Shown piece by piece: positions 1 through 7,403 of a stretch of DNA of 53,179 nucleotides. The stretch is from a virus. The notes beneath the pieces are model-generated. The model saw nothing but the letters and a program-made list of their open reading frames with translations, searched no databases and was not told where the DNA came from. Positions within the stretch are counted from its first letter, which is position 1, and each line of letters opens with the position of its first letter. Position numbers and translations under genes: made by a program. The stretch lies in IMG/VR virus record IMGVR_UViG_3300032053_000105, positions 1 through 53,179 of that record; one strand, given 5' to 3'.

Positions 1-125
1 TTAATCACCCAACTTTTAGCCGAACAAAATGACAAACTGAACAAATACTGCGAAAAGAAAATAAACCAAGCCTACGCCGACGCTCAAGACGGAGCGGACG
101 AGGCAACGCACAAAGCGATGGACGA
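1..125. repeat. Terminal direct repeat, left copy
   Basis: This segment is identical, base for base, to 53033-53157 at the other end. After the identity the copies diverge but still encode similar residues (DEELAEQKKE here, DEELEAQKR at the right end). It is probably the overlap of a circular or terminally redundant phage genome. A duplicated coding segment is the alternative. Confidence 0.9.
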
Positions 126-246
126 AGAGTTAGCCGAACAGAAGAAGGAGTTTGTGAAGGTGTTGGAAAATGTTTTAGACCCGACTAAGGGCGACCTGAG
201 GGGTAGACAACAAATTGAGGAAATATCTAACTTTTTAGCCAGATAG
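1..246 (+). CDS. Hypothetical protein, 3' part
   Basis: The reading frame is open from base 1 to the TAG at 244-246 and encodes about 81 residues, rich in charged and Gln/Asn residues with helical character. It is in the same frame as the gene starting at 52868. Joined across the repeat, the two give a 136-residue protein. No family is recognised. A Shine-Dalgarno site for the next gene begins right after its stop. Confidence 0.7.
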   Translation, partial: LITQLLAEQNDKLNKYCEKKINQAYADAQDGADEATHKAMDEELAEQKKEFVKVLENVLDPTKGDLRGRQQIEEISNFLAR

Positions 247-256
247 AAAGGACTAA

Positions 257-577
257 ATGAAAAACATAACGATTGAAAGTATTGAGAAAGAGTTTGATGA
301 AAGATTTATTTTGCCTGACCCAATAGAAATGGAACTACACGGGCAAATAGTTAGGCTTTCACCAAAAATTGCCAGACGAATCAAATCCTTCTACCGCTCC
401 CAAATCAAGGCAATAGTTGAGGGAATACCGAGTGAGAAGTTAAGATCTCCAAAAGCATTAAGGAGAGCTATTAAATATCTTTCTGGTAAAGAGCAAGATG
501 GTAAAGATGTTCAAGGTTACAACGCTAAAGCCCAAGAAGTCTCTAACTATAAGCAACAGGTTTTAGAAAGGATCTAA
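257..577 (+). CDS. Small orphan protein, duplicated family, copy 1
   Basis: This gene encodes 106 residues and starts at the ATG just after AAAGGACTAA. The N-terminus MKNITIE is shared with the next gene at both DNA and protein level. A middle block (SQIKAIVEGIP) and a C-terminal block (SNYKQQ) also recur in the next gene, while the rest differs. It is basic and predicted cytosolic. The function is unknown. Shared blocks separated by unrelated sequence point to local duplication followed by recombination or fast divergence. Confidence 0.75.
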   Translation: MKNITIESIEKEFDERFILPDPIEMELHGQIVRLSPKIARRIKSFYRSQIKAIVEGIPSEKLRSPKALRRAIKYLSGKEQDGKDVQGYNAKAQEVSNYKQQVLERI

Positions 578-829
578 ATGAAAAACATAACGATTGAAAA
601 GAAAGCAAAAAGTATATTGGATAAAGAAGCGTTTTGTTTAGTAAAGAATGGTGTTCATTATCGTCAAGCCACCAAAGAAATTATGTCTTTAATCAAGGCA
701 ATAGTTGATGGAATACCTGAATACAAACACAAAGAAGGTTTAGATATTTTTGAAACAGCAAAGGCAGGAAGTGATTATATGAGTGAAGTCTCTAACTATA
801 AGCACCAACTAAAGAAAGGATTGAAGTGA
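578..829 (+). CDS. Small orphan protein, duplicated family, copy 2
   Basis: This gene encodes 83 residues and begins at the base after the previous stop; its site is AAAGGATCTA inside the end of copy 1. It shares MKNITIE, the block IKAIVDGIP and the C-terminus SNYKHQLKKGLK with its neighbours. The last 29 bases are the first copy of a repeated unit that encodes this C-terminus and carries AAAGGA and GTGA for the next gene. The function is unknown. Confidence 0.75.
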   Translation: MKNITIEKKAKSILDKEAFCLVKNGVHYRQATKEIMSLIKAIVDGIPEYKHKEGLDIFETAKAGSDYMSEVSNYKHQLKKGLK

Positions 830-1002
830 GCATATTTCTAAAGATTGTAGTAGTTTTTTTAATCTTATGGGCTTTGAATATCTGGCTAATTAAAAGACGA
901 TGGTATAAAAATTGGAAATCGTTAGACTTTGAAGATTATAGTATGGCTTTTTTGGGGGTATTAGTAGAACCAGCATTTTTGTTTATACATTTTAGTAGAT
1001 AA
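826..1002 (+). CDS. Small single-pass membrane protein
   Basis: This gene encodes 58 residues from a GTG that overlaps the preceding stop (GTGA), set by the AAAGGA of the 29-base repeat. An N-terminal hydrophobic stretch (about residues 4-20, FLKIVVVFLILWALNIWLI) is followed by a basic segment (KRRWYKNWK), so the tail is predicted cytoplasmic. A second weakly hydrophobic stretch is near the C-terminus. No family is recognised. Confidence 0.6.
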   Translation: MSIFLKIVVVFLILWALNIWLIKRRWYKNWKSLDFEDYSMAFLGVLVEPAFLFIHFSR

Positions 1003-1028
1003 TAGCACCAACTAAAGAAAGGATTGAA

Positions 1029-1223
1029 GTGAAGATAGAGATAAAAGACCCAAAATTTGATGAGGAAATTTACAGAGTAGTATTTCGTGCTTGTGCTATA
1101 TATGGGTTACCTTTTGCCATATGGATAAACAAGAATATGGACAGATTTTACGATGAATACTTGAAAGAAAAAAGATTACCGCCAAATAACTATAAGCAAC
1201 AAATAAAGAAAGGATTGAAGTGA
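1029..1223 (+). CDS. Small orphan protein ending in the KKGLK motif
   Basis: This gene encodes 64 residues and starts at the GTG of the second 29-base unit. The C-terminus NNYKQQIKKGLK is shared with the genes ending at 577 and 829, while the N-terminal 50 residues are unrelated to them. It is predicted cytosolic, with a mixed charged composition. The function is unknown. Confidence 0.65.
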   Translation: MKIEIKDPKFDEEIYRVVFRACAIYGLPFAIWINKNMDRFYDEYLKEKRLPPNNYKQQIKKGLK

Positions 1224-1387
1224 TGAACGATGAGTTATATGTAAAATATAAAGTCAACTTTAGAGGCTCTATCGGTGAATACTTTGAATCGCTTGCCAAG
1301 TTAGACGACAACAAACTGAACCGTTTTAATTTATCTGCCAATGACAGGTACACCGTTTCTTTGGTTAAAAGATTAAACGGACAATAG
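1223..1387 (+). CDS. Small orphan protein
   Basis: This gene encodes 54 residues. It starts at the ATG overlapping the previous stop (TGATG); an in-frame GTG at 1220 is the alternative by analogy with the other repeat-led genes. It is soluble and of mixed charge, with no recognised motif. The fourth 29-base unit begins at its last bases. Confidence 0.55.
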   Translation: MNDELYVKYKVNFRGSIGEYFESLAKLDDNKLNRFNLSANDRYTVSLVKRLNGQ

Positions 1388-1410
1388 CACCAACTAAAGA
1401 AAGGATTGGG

Positions 1411-1569
1411 GTGAATTATTTACACGCTGTCGGTTGGGGAATATTCTCGCTTATTATTTCTATGCTCGTGATAAGTATATTTTTAGTAGGCAATGCGGGA
1501 AAGGTTTATAAGGAAATTATCATCATATCTGTTTTTATTGGTTTGGCGGTATTTTTAATAACCCTTTAA
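1411..1569 (+). CDS. Small two-helix membrane protein
   Basis: This gene encodes 52 residues from the GTG of the fourth repeat unit. Two hydrophobic segments (about residues 8-26 and 36-51) are joined by a short polar loop (NAGKVYKE), so a helical hairpin in the membrane is predicted. It is too small to assign. A holin-like or exclusion role is possible, but only its topology would support that. Confidence 0.55.
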   Translation: MNYLHAVGWGIFSLIISMLVISIFLVGNAGKVYKEIIIISVFIGLAVFLITL

Positions 1570-1589
1570 CAAATATTAGGAGGTAAGAA

Positions 1590-1721
1590 ATGAGTAGATT
1601 TAGTGGAACTTGCGACTGTCAATGCGGTAATTGCCAAAATAAATTACACCAGCATTGTGAATTTAACTGTGATGAACAGGCGAGAAAGGATAGTGAAGAT
1701 GATGCAATGTCCGAAGTGTAA
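1590..1721 (+). CDS. Cys-rich small protein
   Basis: This gene encodes 43 residues behind a strong TAGGAGGTAAG site. The pattern CDCQCGNC followed by HQHC and NC gives seven cysteines and two histidines in the first 30 residues, suggesting metal binding. The C-terminal half is acidic. It overlaps the next gene by 23 bases in another frame. The function is unknown. Confidence 0.55.
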   Translation: MSRFSGTCDCQCGNCQNKLHQHCEFNCDEQARKDSEDDAMSEV

Positions 1722-1848
1722 GAAAGAGATAAAAGAAATAAGGTTAGAAGATTATCTAAATTCTTCTGGAACGCAAGGGACAGAACCTTTATACAAACTG
1801 AAAAAGACAAGTTTTAAAGAAGTTAAATATGTCAGAACAACTCCTTAA
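1699..1848 (+). CDS. Small zinc-ribbon-like protein
   Basis: This gene encodes 49 residues, starting MMQCPKCKKE. One CPKC knuckle is present and no second Cys pair is seen, so any zinc site would be incomplete or intermolecular. The start was chosen because AAAGGA lies at 1685-1690. A longer in-frame version from 1603 would overlap the well-led Cys-rich gene for its whole length and is less likely. Confidence 0.45.
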   Translation: MMQCPKCKKEIKEIRLEDYLNSSGTQGTEPLYKLKKTSFKEVKYVRTTP

Positions 1849-1856
1849 ACATTTTA

Positions 1857-1938
1857 TGGGCTGGGATAGTGGTGTGCCAAGTTGCGAAACTTGATGTATA
1901 CCGCACAGAAAAGTGCAGACTATTTTCGCCCCAGCCCA
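1857..1938 (+). ncRNA. Predicted three-way-junction RNA element
   Basis: A perfect 9-bp closing stem (TGGGCTGGG at 1857-1865 with CCCAGCCCA at 1930-1938) encloses two hairpins. One is CAAGTT-GCGA-AACTTG at 1878-1893, capped by a GNRA-type tetraloop. The other is GCAC-AGAAAA-GTGC at 1903-1916. It sits in the 120-base gap before the gene at 1970. It fits no riboswitch or ribozyme consensus I can recall. It could be a leader regulator or a free small RNA. Confidence 0.5.
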
Positions 1939-1969
1939 ATTGAGCGTTTAAGAAGAAAGGAAAAGAGGA

Positions 1970-2377
1970 ATGAAGATAGAAATTGTTATCCCCAAAGGTG
2001 CTGGAACGAATACTGAATTAGGATTGGTGGCTTTAACCGAAGCCATAAGCAATAAAACTGGTGAAAGTGGAGGTTATGGTTTGGGTGGCGAAAATGGTTA
2101 TGGGCATAATTATGAGAACAAAACTTTTATGATGCACCGCTTCTGTTGGTGTGAAAAAGAGGATTGCGGTTGGTGTGCGGGGATTGGGGCTATGCCTCAA
2201 CTGGTTAGAGATTCTATGGGTGTTAAATACTCTGAAAGCGAAAGATTACCAAATTTTCTTTATAAGCCAACTAATGTAAAAATTTGGTGGTATAAGTGGA
2301 TTGGAAGAAGCCAAGAGCAAAAAGGAAAATTGCCAAAGGGTTGGTTGAAAAAATGTTTAAAAAGTTTAAGTCTTTAA
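1970..2377 (+). CDS. Hypothetical protein with CWC/CGWC cluster
   Basis: This gene encodes 135 residues, ATG after AGAGGA. Around residues 58-68 the pattern HRFCWCEKEDCGWC gives four closely spaced cysteines and a histidine, a plausible zinc or iron site. A Gly-rich stretch (GGYGLGGENGYGHNY) comes just before. The C-terminus is basic and Trp-rich. No family is recognised. It follows the structured RNA at 1857-1938, which may lie in its leader. Confidence 0.6.
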   Translation: MKIEIVIPKGAGTNTELGLVALTEAISNKTGESGGYGLGGENGYGHNYENKTFMMHRFCWCEKEDCGWCAGIGAMPQLVRDSMGVKYSESERLPNFLYKPTNVKIWWYKWIGRSQEQKGKLPKGWLKKCLKSLSL

Positions 2378-2406
2378 AAACTTAATTAGAGAGAGAGGAG
2401 AGAAAG

Positions 2407-2628
2407 ATGGGAAAGATTATGTTAGTTATTGGTTTAATTGTTAGCGGATTAGTTTTTTCGGGATGTACTACCTATAAATATGCTGTTTGCTCGTCAGGAT
2501 TTAATTCAGTTTGTATAGTTACCGATAATCTTAATTCACTAAAAAAAGAAGGTAATTGCATTACTGATGGCGTGGAACAAATTTGTGGTAGTTATAGTAC
2601 TTATGATCGGGGTGGATATTCTAAATAA
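2407..2628 (+). CDS. Small putative lipoprotein
   Basis: This gene encodes 73 residues after a GAGAGGAGAGAAAG site. The N-terminus is a lipoprotein signal: MGK, a hydrophobic core, then the lipobox VFSGC at about residues 16-20. The mature part carries further cysteines (YAVCSSGF, VCIV, NCITDG, QICG) that could form disulphides outside the cytoplasm. Phage lipoproteins of this kind often act in superinfection exclusion, but here that is inference. Confidence 0.65.
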   Translation: MGKIMLVIGLIVSGLVFSGCTTYKYAVCSSGFNSVCIVTDNLNSLKKEGNCITDGVEQICGSYSTYDRGGYSK

Positions 2629-2663
2629 ACTTTTAACTAACCTTAAAGATTAAAAAGACACCA

Positions 2664-2828
2664 ATGAACCGTAAAACATTCTGTAAATTATTAGAAGCCT
2701 TTGAAAGTTATGTCGGTATTACTAATGACTGGTTTGATTTAACACCCTACGAGAAAAGAATCTTAAAGAGAGCCCACCAAAAAGAATTTTTAGACTGTTT
2801 GAGAACATATAAAGTTTTTATAAAATAA
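2664..2828 (+). CDS. Small orphan protein
   Basis: This gene encodes 54 residues, predicted soluble and helical (LLEAFESYVGI, YEKRILKRAHQKEFL). Only a weak ribosome binding site is visible upstream. It ends 19 bases before the dehydrogenase gene and may be its translational neighbour. No family is recognised. Confidence 0.45.
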   Translation: MNRKTFCKLLEAFESYVGITNDWFDLTPYEKRILKRAHQKEFLDCLRTYKVFIK

Positions 2829-2847
2829 TAAAAGTAAAGGAGAAGAG

Positions 2848-3690
2848 ATGACAAGAATCGGAATAATTGGCTTTGGAATGGTAGGTAAAGCGATTGAGTT
2901 TGGTTTTGGTCTAACTCACGAAGTTAAAATCTATGATCCAAAGTATCCTGAATTGGATACGATCAAAGATGTAGTCGAAACAAGTGACTATATTTTTGTA
3001 TCCGTGCCAACACCGATGAAGAAAAATGGCGAAATAAATCTCAAGACTCTGAGTGCGGTAATTGATAATCTGGCTAAAACCATTCCGATAACTCGTCATC
3101 CGGTTATTATCATTAAGTCAACAATCATCCCCGGCACGACTCGAAGATATCAACAGAAGTATTCCTATCTCAAATTTGTCTTTAATCCCGAATTCTTAAC
3201 CGAAAGGAATCACAAGTTAGACTTTATTAACACGGCTCGGATCATACTCGGCGGGGAAAAGGAGATCGTAAATAAGATTGAGAAAGAAGTTTACCGACCG
3301 AGATTCGAACATACACCGATTTTCAAAACTGATTGGGAAACAGCCGAATTTGTTAAATACATGTGTAATACTTTTTTTGCCAATAAAGTCATCTTTATGA
3401 ATGTTATTAGAAAAGCAGTTGACAAATTCAATGAAAGTAATTTGGGTGCAAATATAGATTGGGATATGGCGGTTAAGTGTTTTTTGGCGGATCAGAGAAT
3501 AGGTAATTCTCACTACCAAGTGCCGGGACACGACGGAGATTTTGGTTTCGGCGGAACTTGTTTTCCTAAAGATCTAAACGCTTTTATCTGGTGGCTTAAG
3601 GATCAAGGTTTAAAAGATGAAGCGAATTATTTCAAGAGTGTTTGGAAATTAAATCTTAAATATAGAAAAAACAAGGACTGGGAAAAATGA
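2848..3690 (+). CDS. UDP-glucose/GDP-mannose dehydrogenase-like protein, short form
   Basis: This gene encodes 280 residues. Family members oxidise a nucleotide sugar such as UDP-glucose to its uronic acid with two NAD+. The N-terminal Rossmann motif GFGMVG is at residues 8-13. NPEFLTE and a central KYMCNTFFANK helix follow. The catalytic cysteine is in GGTCFPKD (Cys about 238). Typical enzymes exceed 400 residues; this one stops about 40 residues after the cysteine, so the C-terminal nucleotide-sugar binding domain is missing. It may work as a short variant or with a partner. It overlaps the epimerase gene by ATGA. Confidence 0.85.
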   Translation: MTRIGIIGFGMVGKAIEFGFGLTHEVKIYDPKYPELDTIKDVVETSDYIFVSVPTPMKKNGEINLKTLSAVIDNLAKTIPITRHPVIIIKSTIIPGTTRRYQQKYSYLKFVFNPEFLTERNHKLDFINTARIILGGEKEIVNKIEKEVYRPRFEHTPIFKTDWETAEFVKYMCNTFFANKVIFMNVIRKAVDKFNESNLGANIDWDMAVKCFLADQRIGNSHYQVPGHDGDFGFGGTCFPKDLNAFIWWLKDQGLKDEANYFKSVWKLNLKYRKNKDWEK

Positions 3691-4601
3691 AAACTTTAGT
3701 TACGGGCGGATCGGGTTTTATAGGGAGTCATATTGTTGATAGATTAATCAAAGATGGCCATGAAGTGACTGTGATTGATAATCTTTCGACAGGCAAGTTT
3801 AAAAATTTAGAGAAATCTATTGCTGACATAATTTTTATTAATGGTGATATTAGGGATTTAGATTTACTAATGGACAAATTTAAAGGGATTGATGTAGTCT
3901 TCCACACCGCCGCCAAAGCGAGGGTTCAACCCTCTTTTACCGATCCTTTATTTTACTCGGACAATAATATCGGTGGGACGCTTAATGTCTTATGGGCGGC
4001 GAAGGAGAACAAAGTCAAGAGGGTGGTCTATTCCGCTTCGAGTTCCGCTTATGGTGATCAAGATAAGATGCCTTTAAAAGAAACGATGATCCCGAATCCT
4101 AAATCTCCTTATGCTCTGACAAAGTATGTAGGAGAATTAAATATGAAACTCTGGGCGGATTATTACGGCGTGGAAACTGTGTCTTTGCGTTACTTCAATG
4201 TTTACGGAAAAAGACAGACTGATTTAATTGATGGTGCTTATGCGACTGTAATTGGAGTATTTTTAGGACAAGTAACACAAAAGAAACCAATTACAATCGT
4301 TGGAGATGGGTTTCAAAGGCGTGATTTTACTTATATCGATGACATTACCGAGGCAAATATTAAGGCGGGTATGTCGCAAAATGTAGGTAAAGGTGAAGTT
4401 ATAAATATCGGTTATGGGAAAAATTATTCTATTTTAGAAGTTGCCGATTTAATTGGTGGCAAAGATTATCCTAAAAAGTTTCTGCCAGCGAGAAAAGAAC
4501 CAAAAAATACTCAAGCTGATAATACTTTGTGTCAGAAACTACTCAGCTTTAAACCAGAGATATCTTTAAAAGAAGGATTGAAATGTATAAGCCAGAAATA
4601 A
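3687..4601 (+). CDS. NAD-dependent nucleotide-sugar epimerase/dehydratase
   Basis: This gene encodes 304 residues of the extended short-chain dehydrogenase type (GalE/UDP-glucuronate epimerase-like). TGGSGFIG at residues 6-13 binds NAD. The catalytic Ser lies in SASSSAYG (116-123) and the Tyr/Lys pair is Y142 and K146 in YALTK. The substrate-side motif RYFNVYG follows. It would act on the product of the adjacent dehydrogenase or on a host UDP-sugar. The ATG overlaps the previous stop, so the two are translationally coupled. Confidence 0.9.
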   Translation: MKTLVTGGSGFIGSHIVDRLIKDGHEVTVIDNLSTGKFKNLEKSIADIIFINGDIRDLDLLMDKFKGIDVVFHTAAKARVQPSFTDPLFYSDNNIGGTLNVLWAAKENKVKRVVYSASSSAYGDQDKMPLKETMIPNPKSPYALTKYVGELNMKLWADYYGVETVSLRYFNVYGKRQTDLIDGAYATVIGVFLGQVTQKKPITIVGDGFQRRDFTYIDDITEANIKAGMSQNVGKGEVINIGYGKNYSILEVADLIGGKDYPKKFLPARKEPKNTQADNTLCQKLLSFKPEISLKEGLKCISQK

Positions 4602-5203
4602 GATTAAGTTTTGATGATGCCGGAAGAGATGAAAATGATAGTGACGATATGCAATTAGCAAAGTTATTGAAAAAATACGGATTCGGGAAAGTTGTAACTT
4701 TTTATTGTATGCCATTTCAAAAGGATTTGATTAGGTATTTAGCAAAAGATTTTGAGATCGGTGCTCATACAGTCAATCATCCGCAAGATTTAAAAGAATT
4801 AAGTGGTTGGCAGGTGAAATATGAAATTGAAGAATCAAAGACTTTATTGGAAAAGATTTGTAAACGGACAATTAAATCATTCTGTTATCCAAGAGGACGA
4901 TATGGTAATCGGGAAATCAGATATGTTAAAGGGGCAGGTTTTAATGAAGCAAGAACGACGGTTGTGGGTTGTATTGAGAAGCCGGATAATCCATTTCGGC
5001 TTGACACTTCAGCCCATATCTGCCCGATAAGAAAAGAATATGTAGGCACGACTTGGTTTGATGAAGCGAAGAAGTTATTTGATAAGGTGATGAATGGGGA
5101 AGGTGATTATTACCATTTGTGGTCGCACGGATGGGAAATTAGTAAATATAGCGAATGGGATAATTTAGAGGAGTTTTTATACTATATGAGGAGTAAATTA
5201 TGA
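4583..5203 (+). CDS. Polysaccharide deacetylase, NodB family
   Basis: This gene encodes 206 residues. NodB-type enzymes remove N- or O-acetyl groups from glycans with a divalent metal. Motif 1 is LSFDDAG (D11, D12), the metal His pair is HTVNH (H62, H66), then FCYPRGRYG and the late motif LWSHGWE. There is no signal peptide, so it should act in the cytoplasm on a soluble or lipid-linked sugar. The start, AGGATTGAA-ATG, overlaps the epimerase by 19 bases. A second, divergent deacetylase is at 13272. Confidence 0.85.
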   Translation: MYKPEIRLSFDDAGRDENDSDDMQLAKLLKKYGFGKVVTFYCMPFQKDLIRYLAKDFEIGAHTVNHPQDLKELSGWQVKYEIEESKTLLEKICKRTIKSFCYPRGRYGNREIRYVKGAGFNEARTTVVGCIEKPDNPFRLDTSAHICPIRKEYVGTTWFDEAKKLFDKVMNGEGDYYHLWSHGWEISKYSEWDNLEEFLYYMRSKL

Positions 5204-5334
5204 AAATAGAAGGTGAAAATTGTGGATGTAGTTGTTTAGGTTGTGCATTAGAATTATTTGGATTAGCTTTGGTTATTTATATGCTGACACACTGGGATAA
5301 AGTAATGGGTTTAGTAGAAAGGATTTTTAATTGA
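5200..5334 (+). CDS. Small Cys-rich membrane protein
   Basis: This gene encodes 44 residues, with an ATG overlapping the previous stop (ATGA). CGCSCLGC at residues 8-15 precedes one hydrophobic helix (LELFGLALVIYML). Its end overlaps the TTG start of the next gene. The function is unknown; it resembles the Cys-plus-membrane-helix protein at 13973. Confidence 0.55.
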   Translation: MKIEGENCGCSCLGCALELFGLALVIYMLTHWDKVMGLVERIFN

Positions 5335-6191
5335 AAATCTACATCCCACAACTTTTCAGACAAGGAGTATTTGGAGGGGGTTGGCAATTCAGCCATACCT
5401 TCGCCAAGTTCGCTAAATGGGCGGAGTTCGTTGACGACCCAATGAAAGCGGAAATTTATTTTATTGCTGGTAGTAGCCAAGTTGAAGATAAATACGAACC
5501 CGAAAGAGCCAAAGCCAATGGAGCGAAAATTATACTCCGTATTGACAACGCTTTAAAAAATTCCAATAATCGGGGAACAGGAATGCCGAGAATGAAAAAG
5601 TATTCTGGGCTTGCTGATCTGGTGATTTACCAGTCGCAGTGGGCTCGGGACTATTTGAAACCTTTTACTGAAAAAGATGGTCCCGTTATTTTAAACGGGG
5701 TTGACCAATCAATTTTTAAACCGCCAAAGCAAAGATTAGATAATGTATATCTTTATTCCCGCAGTTCCCGTGATGACCAGAAAGGCTGGCATCGAGCGTG
5801 GTATGAATATCAGATGATCCAAAGAAAAAACCCCAATGCTCAACTATGGATAATAGGAAAATTTAGTAAAGAGAATTTAGAATATAATTTTGATTTTTTC
5901 AATAACGAAAACTGGAAGTATTTAGGTGTTATCAGCAATCAGGAAACAATGGCACAGATTTATCAAGATGCGAGTTATTTACTTTTCACGGCATTTGGGG
6001 ATGCGTGTAGTAATACTTTAATTGAGGCACTGGAAAGCGGAATGCGATTAGTTCCAACTTACGAACTAACTACTGGCGGTTCGCCTGAAATAATGGATTG
6101 CAAAGATTTATCGGCGGAGAGAATGGTAAAAGAATATCACGAGGAGTTTTATGAGTTATTACAAAAACCAGCTGAACGAGTATCTGGCTAA
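5331..6191 (+). CDS. Glycosyltransferase, GT4-like (GT-B fold)
   Basis: This gene encodes 286 residues and starts with TTG, led by AAAGGATTTTTAA. Features typical of retaining GT-B enzymes are the acceptor-side NGVD, and in the C-terminal half GDACSNTLIEALESG, which matches the donor-binding EX7E region. It would transfer a sugar from a nucleotide donor; the acceptor is unknown. The C-terminus overlaps the methyltransferase gene by 41 bases. Confidence 0.8.
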   Translation: MKIYIPQLFRQGVFGGGWQFSHTFAKFAKWAEFVDDPMKAEIYFIAGSSQVEDKYEPERAKANGAKIILRIDNALKNSNNRGTGMPRMKKYSGLADLVIYQSQWARDYLKPFTEKDGPVILNGVDQSIFKPPKQRLDNVYLYSRSSRDDQKGWHRAWYEYQMIQRKNPNAQLWIIGKFSKENLEYNFDFFNNENWKYLGVISNQETMAQIYQDASYLLFTAFGDACSNTLIEALESGMRLVPTYELTTGGSPEIMDCKDLSAERMVKEYHEEFYELLQKPAERVSG

Positions 6192-6744
6192 ATCAGAAGT
6201 AAAGACTGGCAAAGTGCTTGATATTGGAGGATCGGCAGGTTCTGTGAAAGACAAAGTAAAATCATTTAAAGTTGACGAATATCTGATTTTAGATAATAAT
6301 GCAGAAGCCAAATACTGCAAAGATTGGAAACAACCAGATTTATTCTGGGATATGAATAAAGATATCGAGGAATCGTTAGAGTTAAAAGATTACCATAACT
6401 ACTTTGACCAGATATTTATGTTAGAAGTCGCAGAATATTTATACGATCCAATGACTGCTTTTCAAAATATAACGAAACTTTTAAAGCCAGGCGGAGTGTT
6501 AATCTGTTCTGGGCCATTTATTTACCCTTATCACTCGCCAGGAGACATTGATTATATGAGATATACCCTGAAGGGGATTCAAAAATTGATTGAAGAAGCA
6601 GGTTTGACTTTGTGTGCTTTACATAAGAGAGTGGCGAAATATCCGGATGTTTTATCTGATTTTTATATGTTAGAGAAAATGCATCCATTAAAAGGTTCGC
6701 CAGATCACGAAGTCATCGGGTTTATCGTGGAGGCAGTCAAATGA
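6151..6744 (+). CDS. Class I SAM-dependent methyltransferase
   Basis: This gene encodes 197 residues. The SAM-binding motif I is VLDIGGSAGS (about residues 23-32), followed by an acidic strand end (YLILDNNAEA) and KLLKPGGVLICSGPF, which is motif III of the family. It has the size of small-molecule or sugar methyltransferases. It sits between a glycosyltransferase and a membrane protein, so a sugar or lipid-linked glycan substrate is likely but not shown. Confidence 0.8.
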   Translation: MSYYKNQLNEYLAKSEVKTGKVLDIGGSAGSVKDKVKSFKVDEYLILDNNAEAKYCKDWKQPDLFWDMNKDIEESLELKDYHNYFDQIFMLEVAEYLYDPMTAFQNITKLLKPGGVLICSGPFIYPYHSPGDIDYMRYTLKGIQKLIEEAGLTLCALHKRVAKYPDVLSDFYMLEKMHPLKGSPDHEVIGFIVEAVK

Positions 6745-7403
6745 ATATAATTCTTATCGTAGTGGGTTTAATCATATTTGAGATTGTTACCAGCATAGAT
6801 AATGCTATTATTAATGCCGATGTCTTGACTAAAATGCAACCTAAAGCAAGAAAATGGTTTCTGACTTGGGGAATATTTATTGCAGTATTTGTGGTGAGGG
6901 GAGTGTTACCGTTTATACTGATTTATACACTACAATCAAAAATTTTGATAATAGGTGGAGTATTTTTAGTATTATTATTTGCAAGATGGATTATTGAGAA
7001 ACACAAATATTATGAATTTTTAAAGAATAAAGTTAATAAAAGATTCAATATAGATAATGATACCGGAAGAATAGTTTATTTAGAAATTTTAGACGCTTTT
7101 TTCTCAATAGATGGCGTAATAGGAGCATTCGCTTTTACTCTTTCAATACCTTTAATATTAATTGGAAATGGAATAGGTGCGATTGTAGTCAGACAGTTGA
7201 CGATTTATAATATTAGTTTATTAAAACAGTTTGCTTATCTTAAAAATGGAGCTATGTGGGCGATATTATTTCTTGGTTTAATTATGATTCTGGAAGGTAA
7301 TGGACAGAATTTTCCTTATTGGTTTTCGCCTATAATAACTTTCATAATTATTGGAATATTTTTATATAAATCTATTAAAAGAAATAGGAATTATGCGAAT
7401 TAA
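6741..7403 (+). CDS. TerC/DUF475-like integral membrane protein
   Basis: This gene encodes 220 residues with about six or seven hydrophobic segments. Two acidic membrane motifs mark the family: FEIVTSIDNAIINA at the N-terminus and LEILDAFFSIDGVIGAFA in the middle, followed by GIGAIVVRQLTIY and LKNGAMWA. TerC/DUF475 proteins are cellular membrane proteins linked to metal ions (tellurite resistance, manganese export). It is coupled by ATGA to the methyltransferase. Such a protein is very unusual in a phage, and here it sits inside a glycan gene cluster. Confidence 0.75.
   Translation: MNIILIVVGLIIFEIVTSIDNAIINADVLTKMQPKARKWFLTWGIFIAVFVVRGVLPFILIYTLQSKILIIGGVFLVLLFARWIIEKHKYYEFLKNKVNKRFNIDNDTGRIVYLEILDAFFSIDGVIGAFAFTLSIPLILIGNGIGAIVVRQLTIYNISLLKQFAYLKNGAMWAILFLGLIMILEGNGQNFPYWFSPIITFIIIGIFLYKSIKRNRNYAN

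Larger units (their letters stand above)
801..1414 (+). repeat. Four copies of a 29-base RBS-carrying unit
   Basis: Near-identical 29-base units lie at 801-829, 1004-1032, 1195-1223 and 1386-1414. Each has the core AAAGAAAGGATTG and ends in GTGA, so each supplies a Shine-Dalgarno site and a GTG start for the gene that follows. In two copies the unit is also translated as the KKGLK C-terminus of the gene before it; in the other two it follows a stop codon. Confidence 0.85.

Noticed and set aside
540-1414. A CRISPR array
   Set aside because: Four similar units occur, but the spacing is irregular, the units carry translation signals, and the spacers are coding genes.
1829-1894. A 21-codon frame (MSEQLLKHF...)
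   Set aside because: It runs through the closing stem and first hairpin of the predicted RNA, has only a weak site, and its C-terminus is uninformative.
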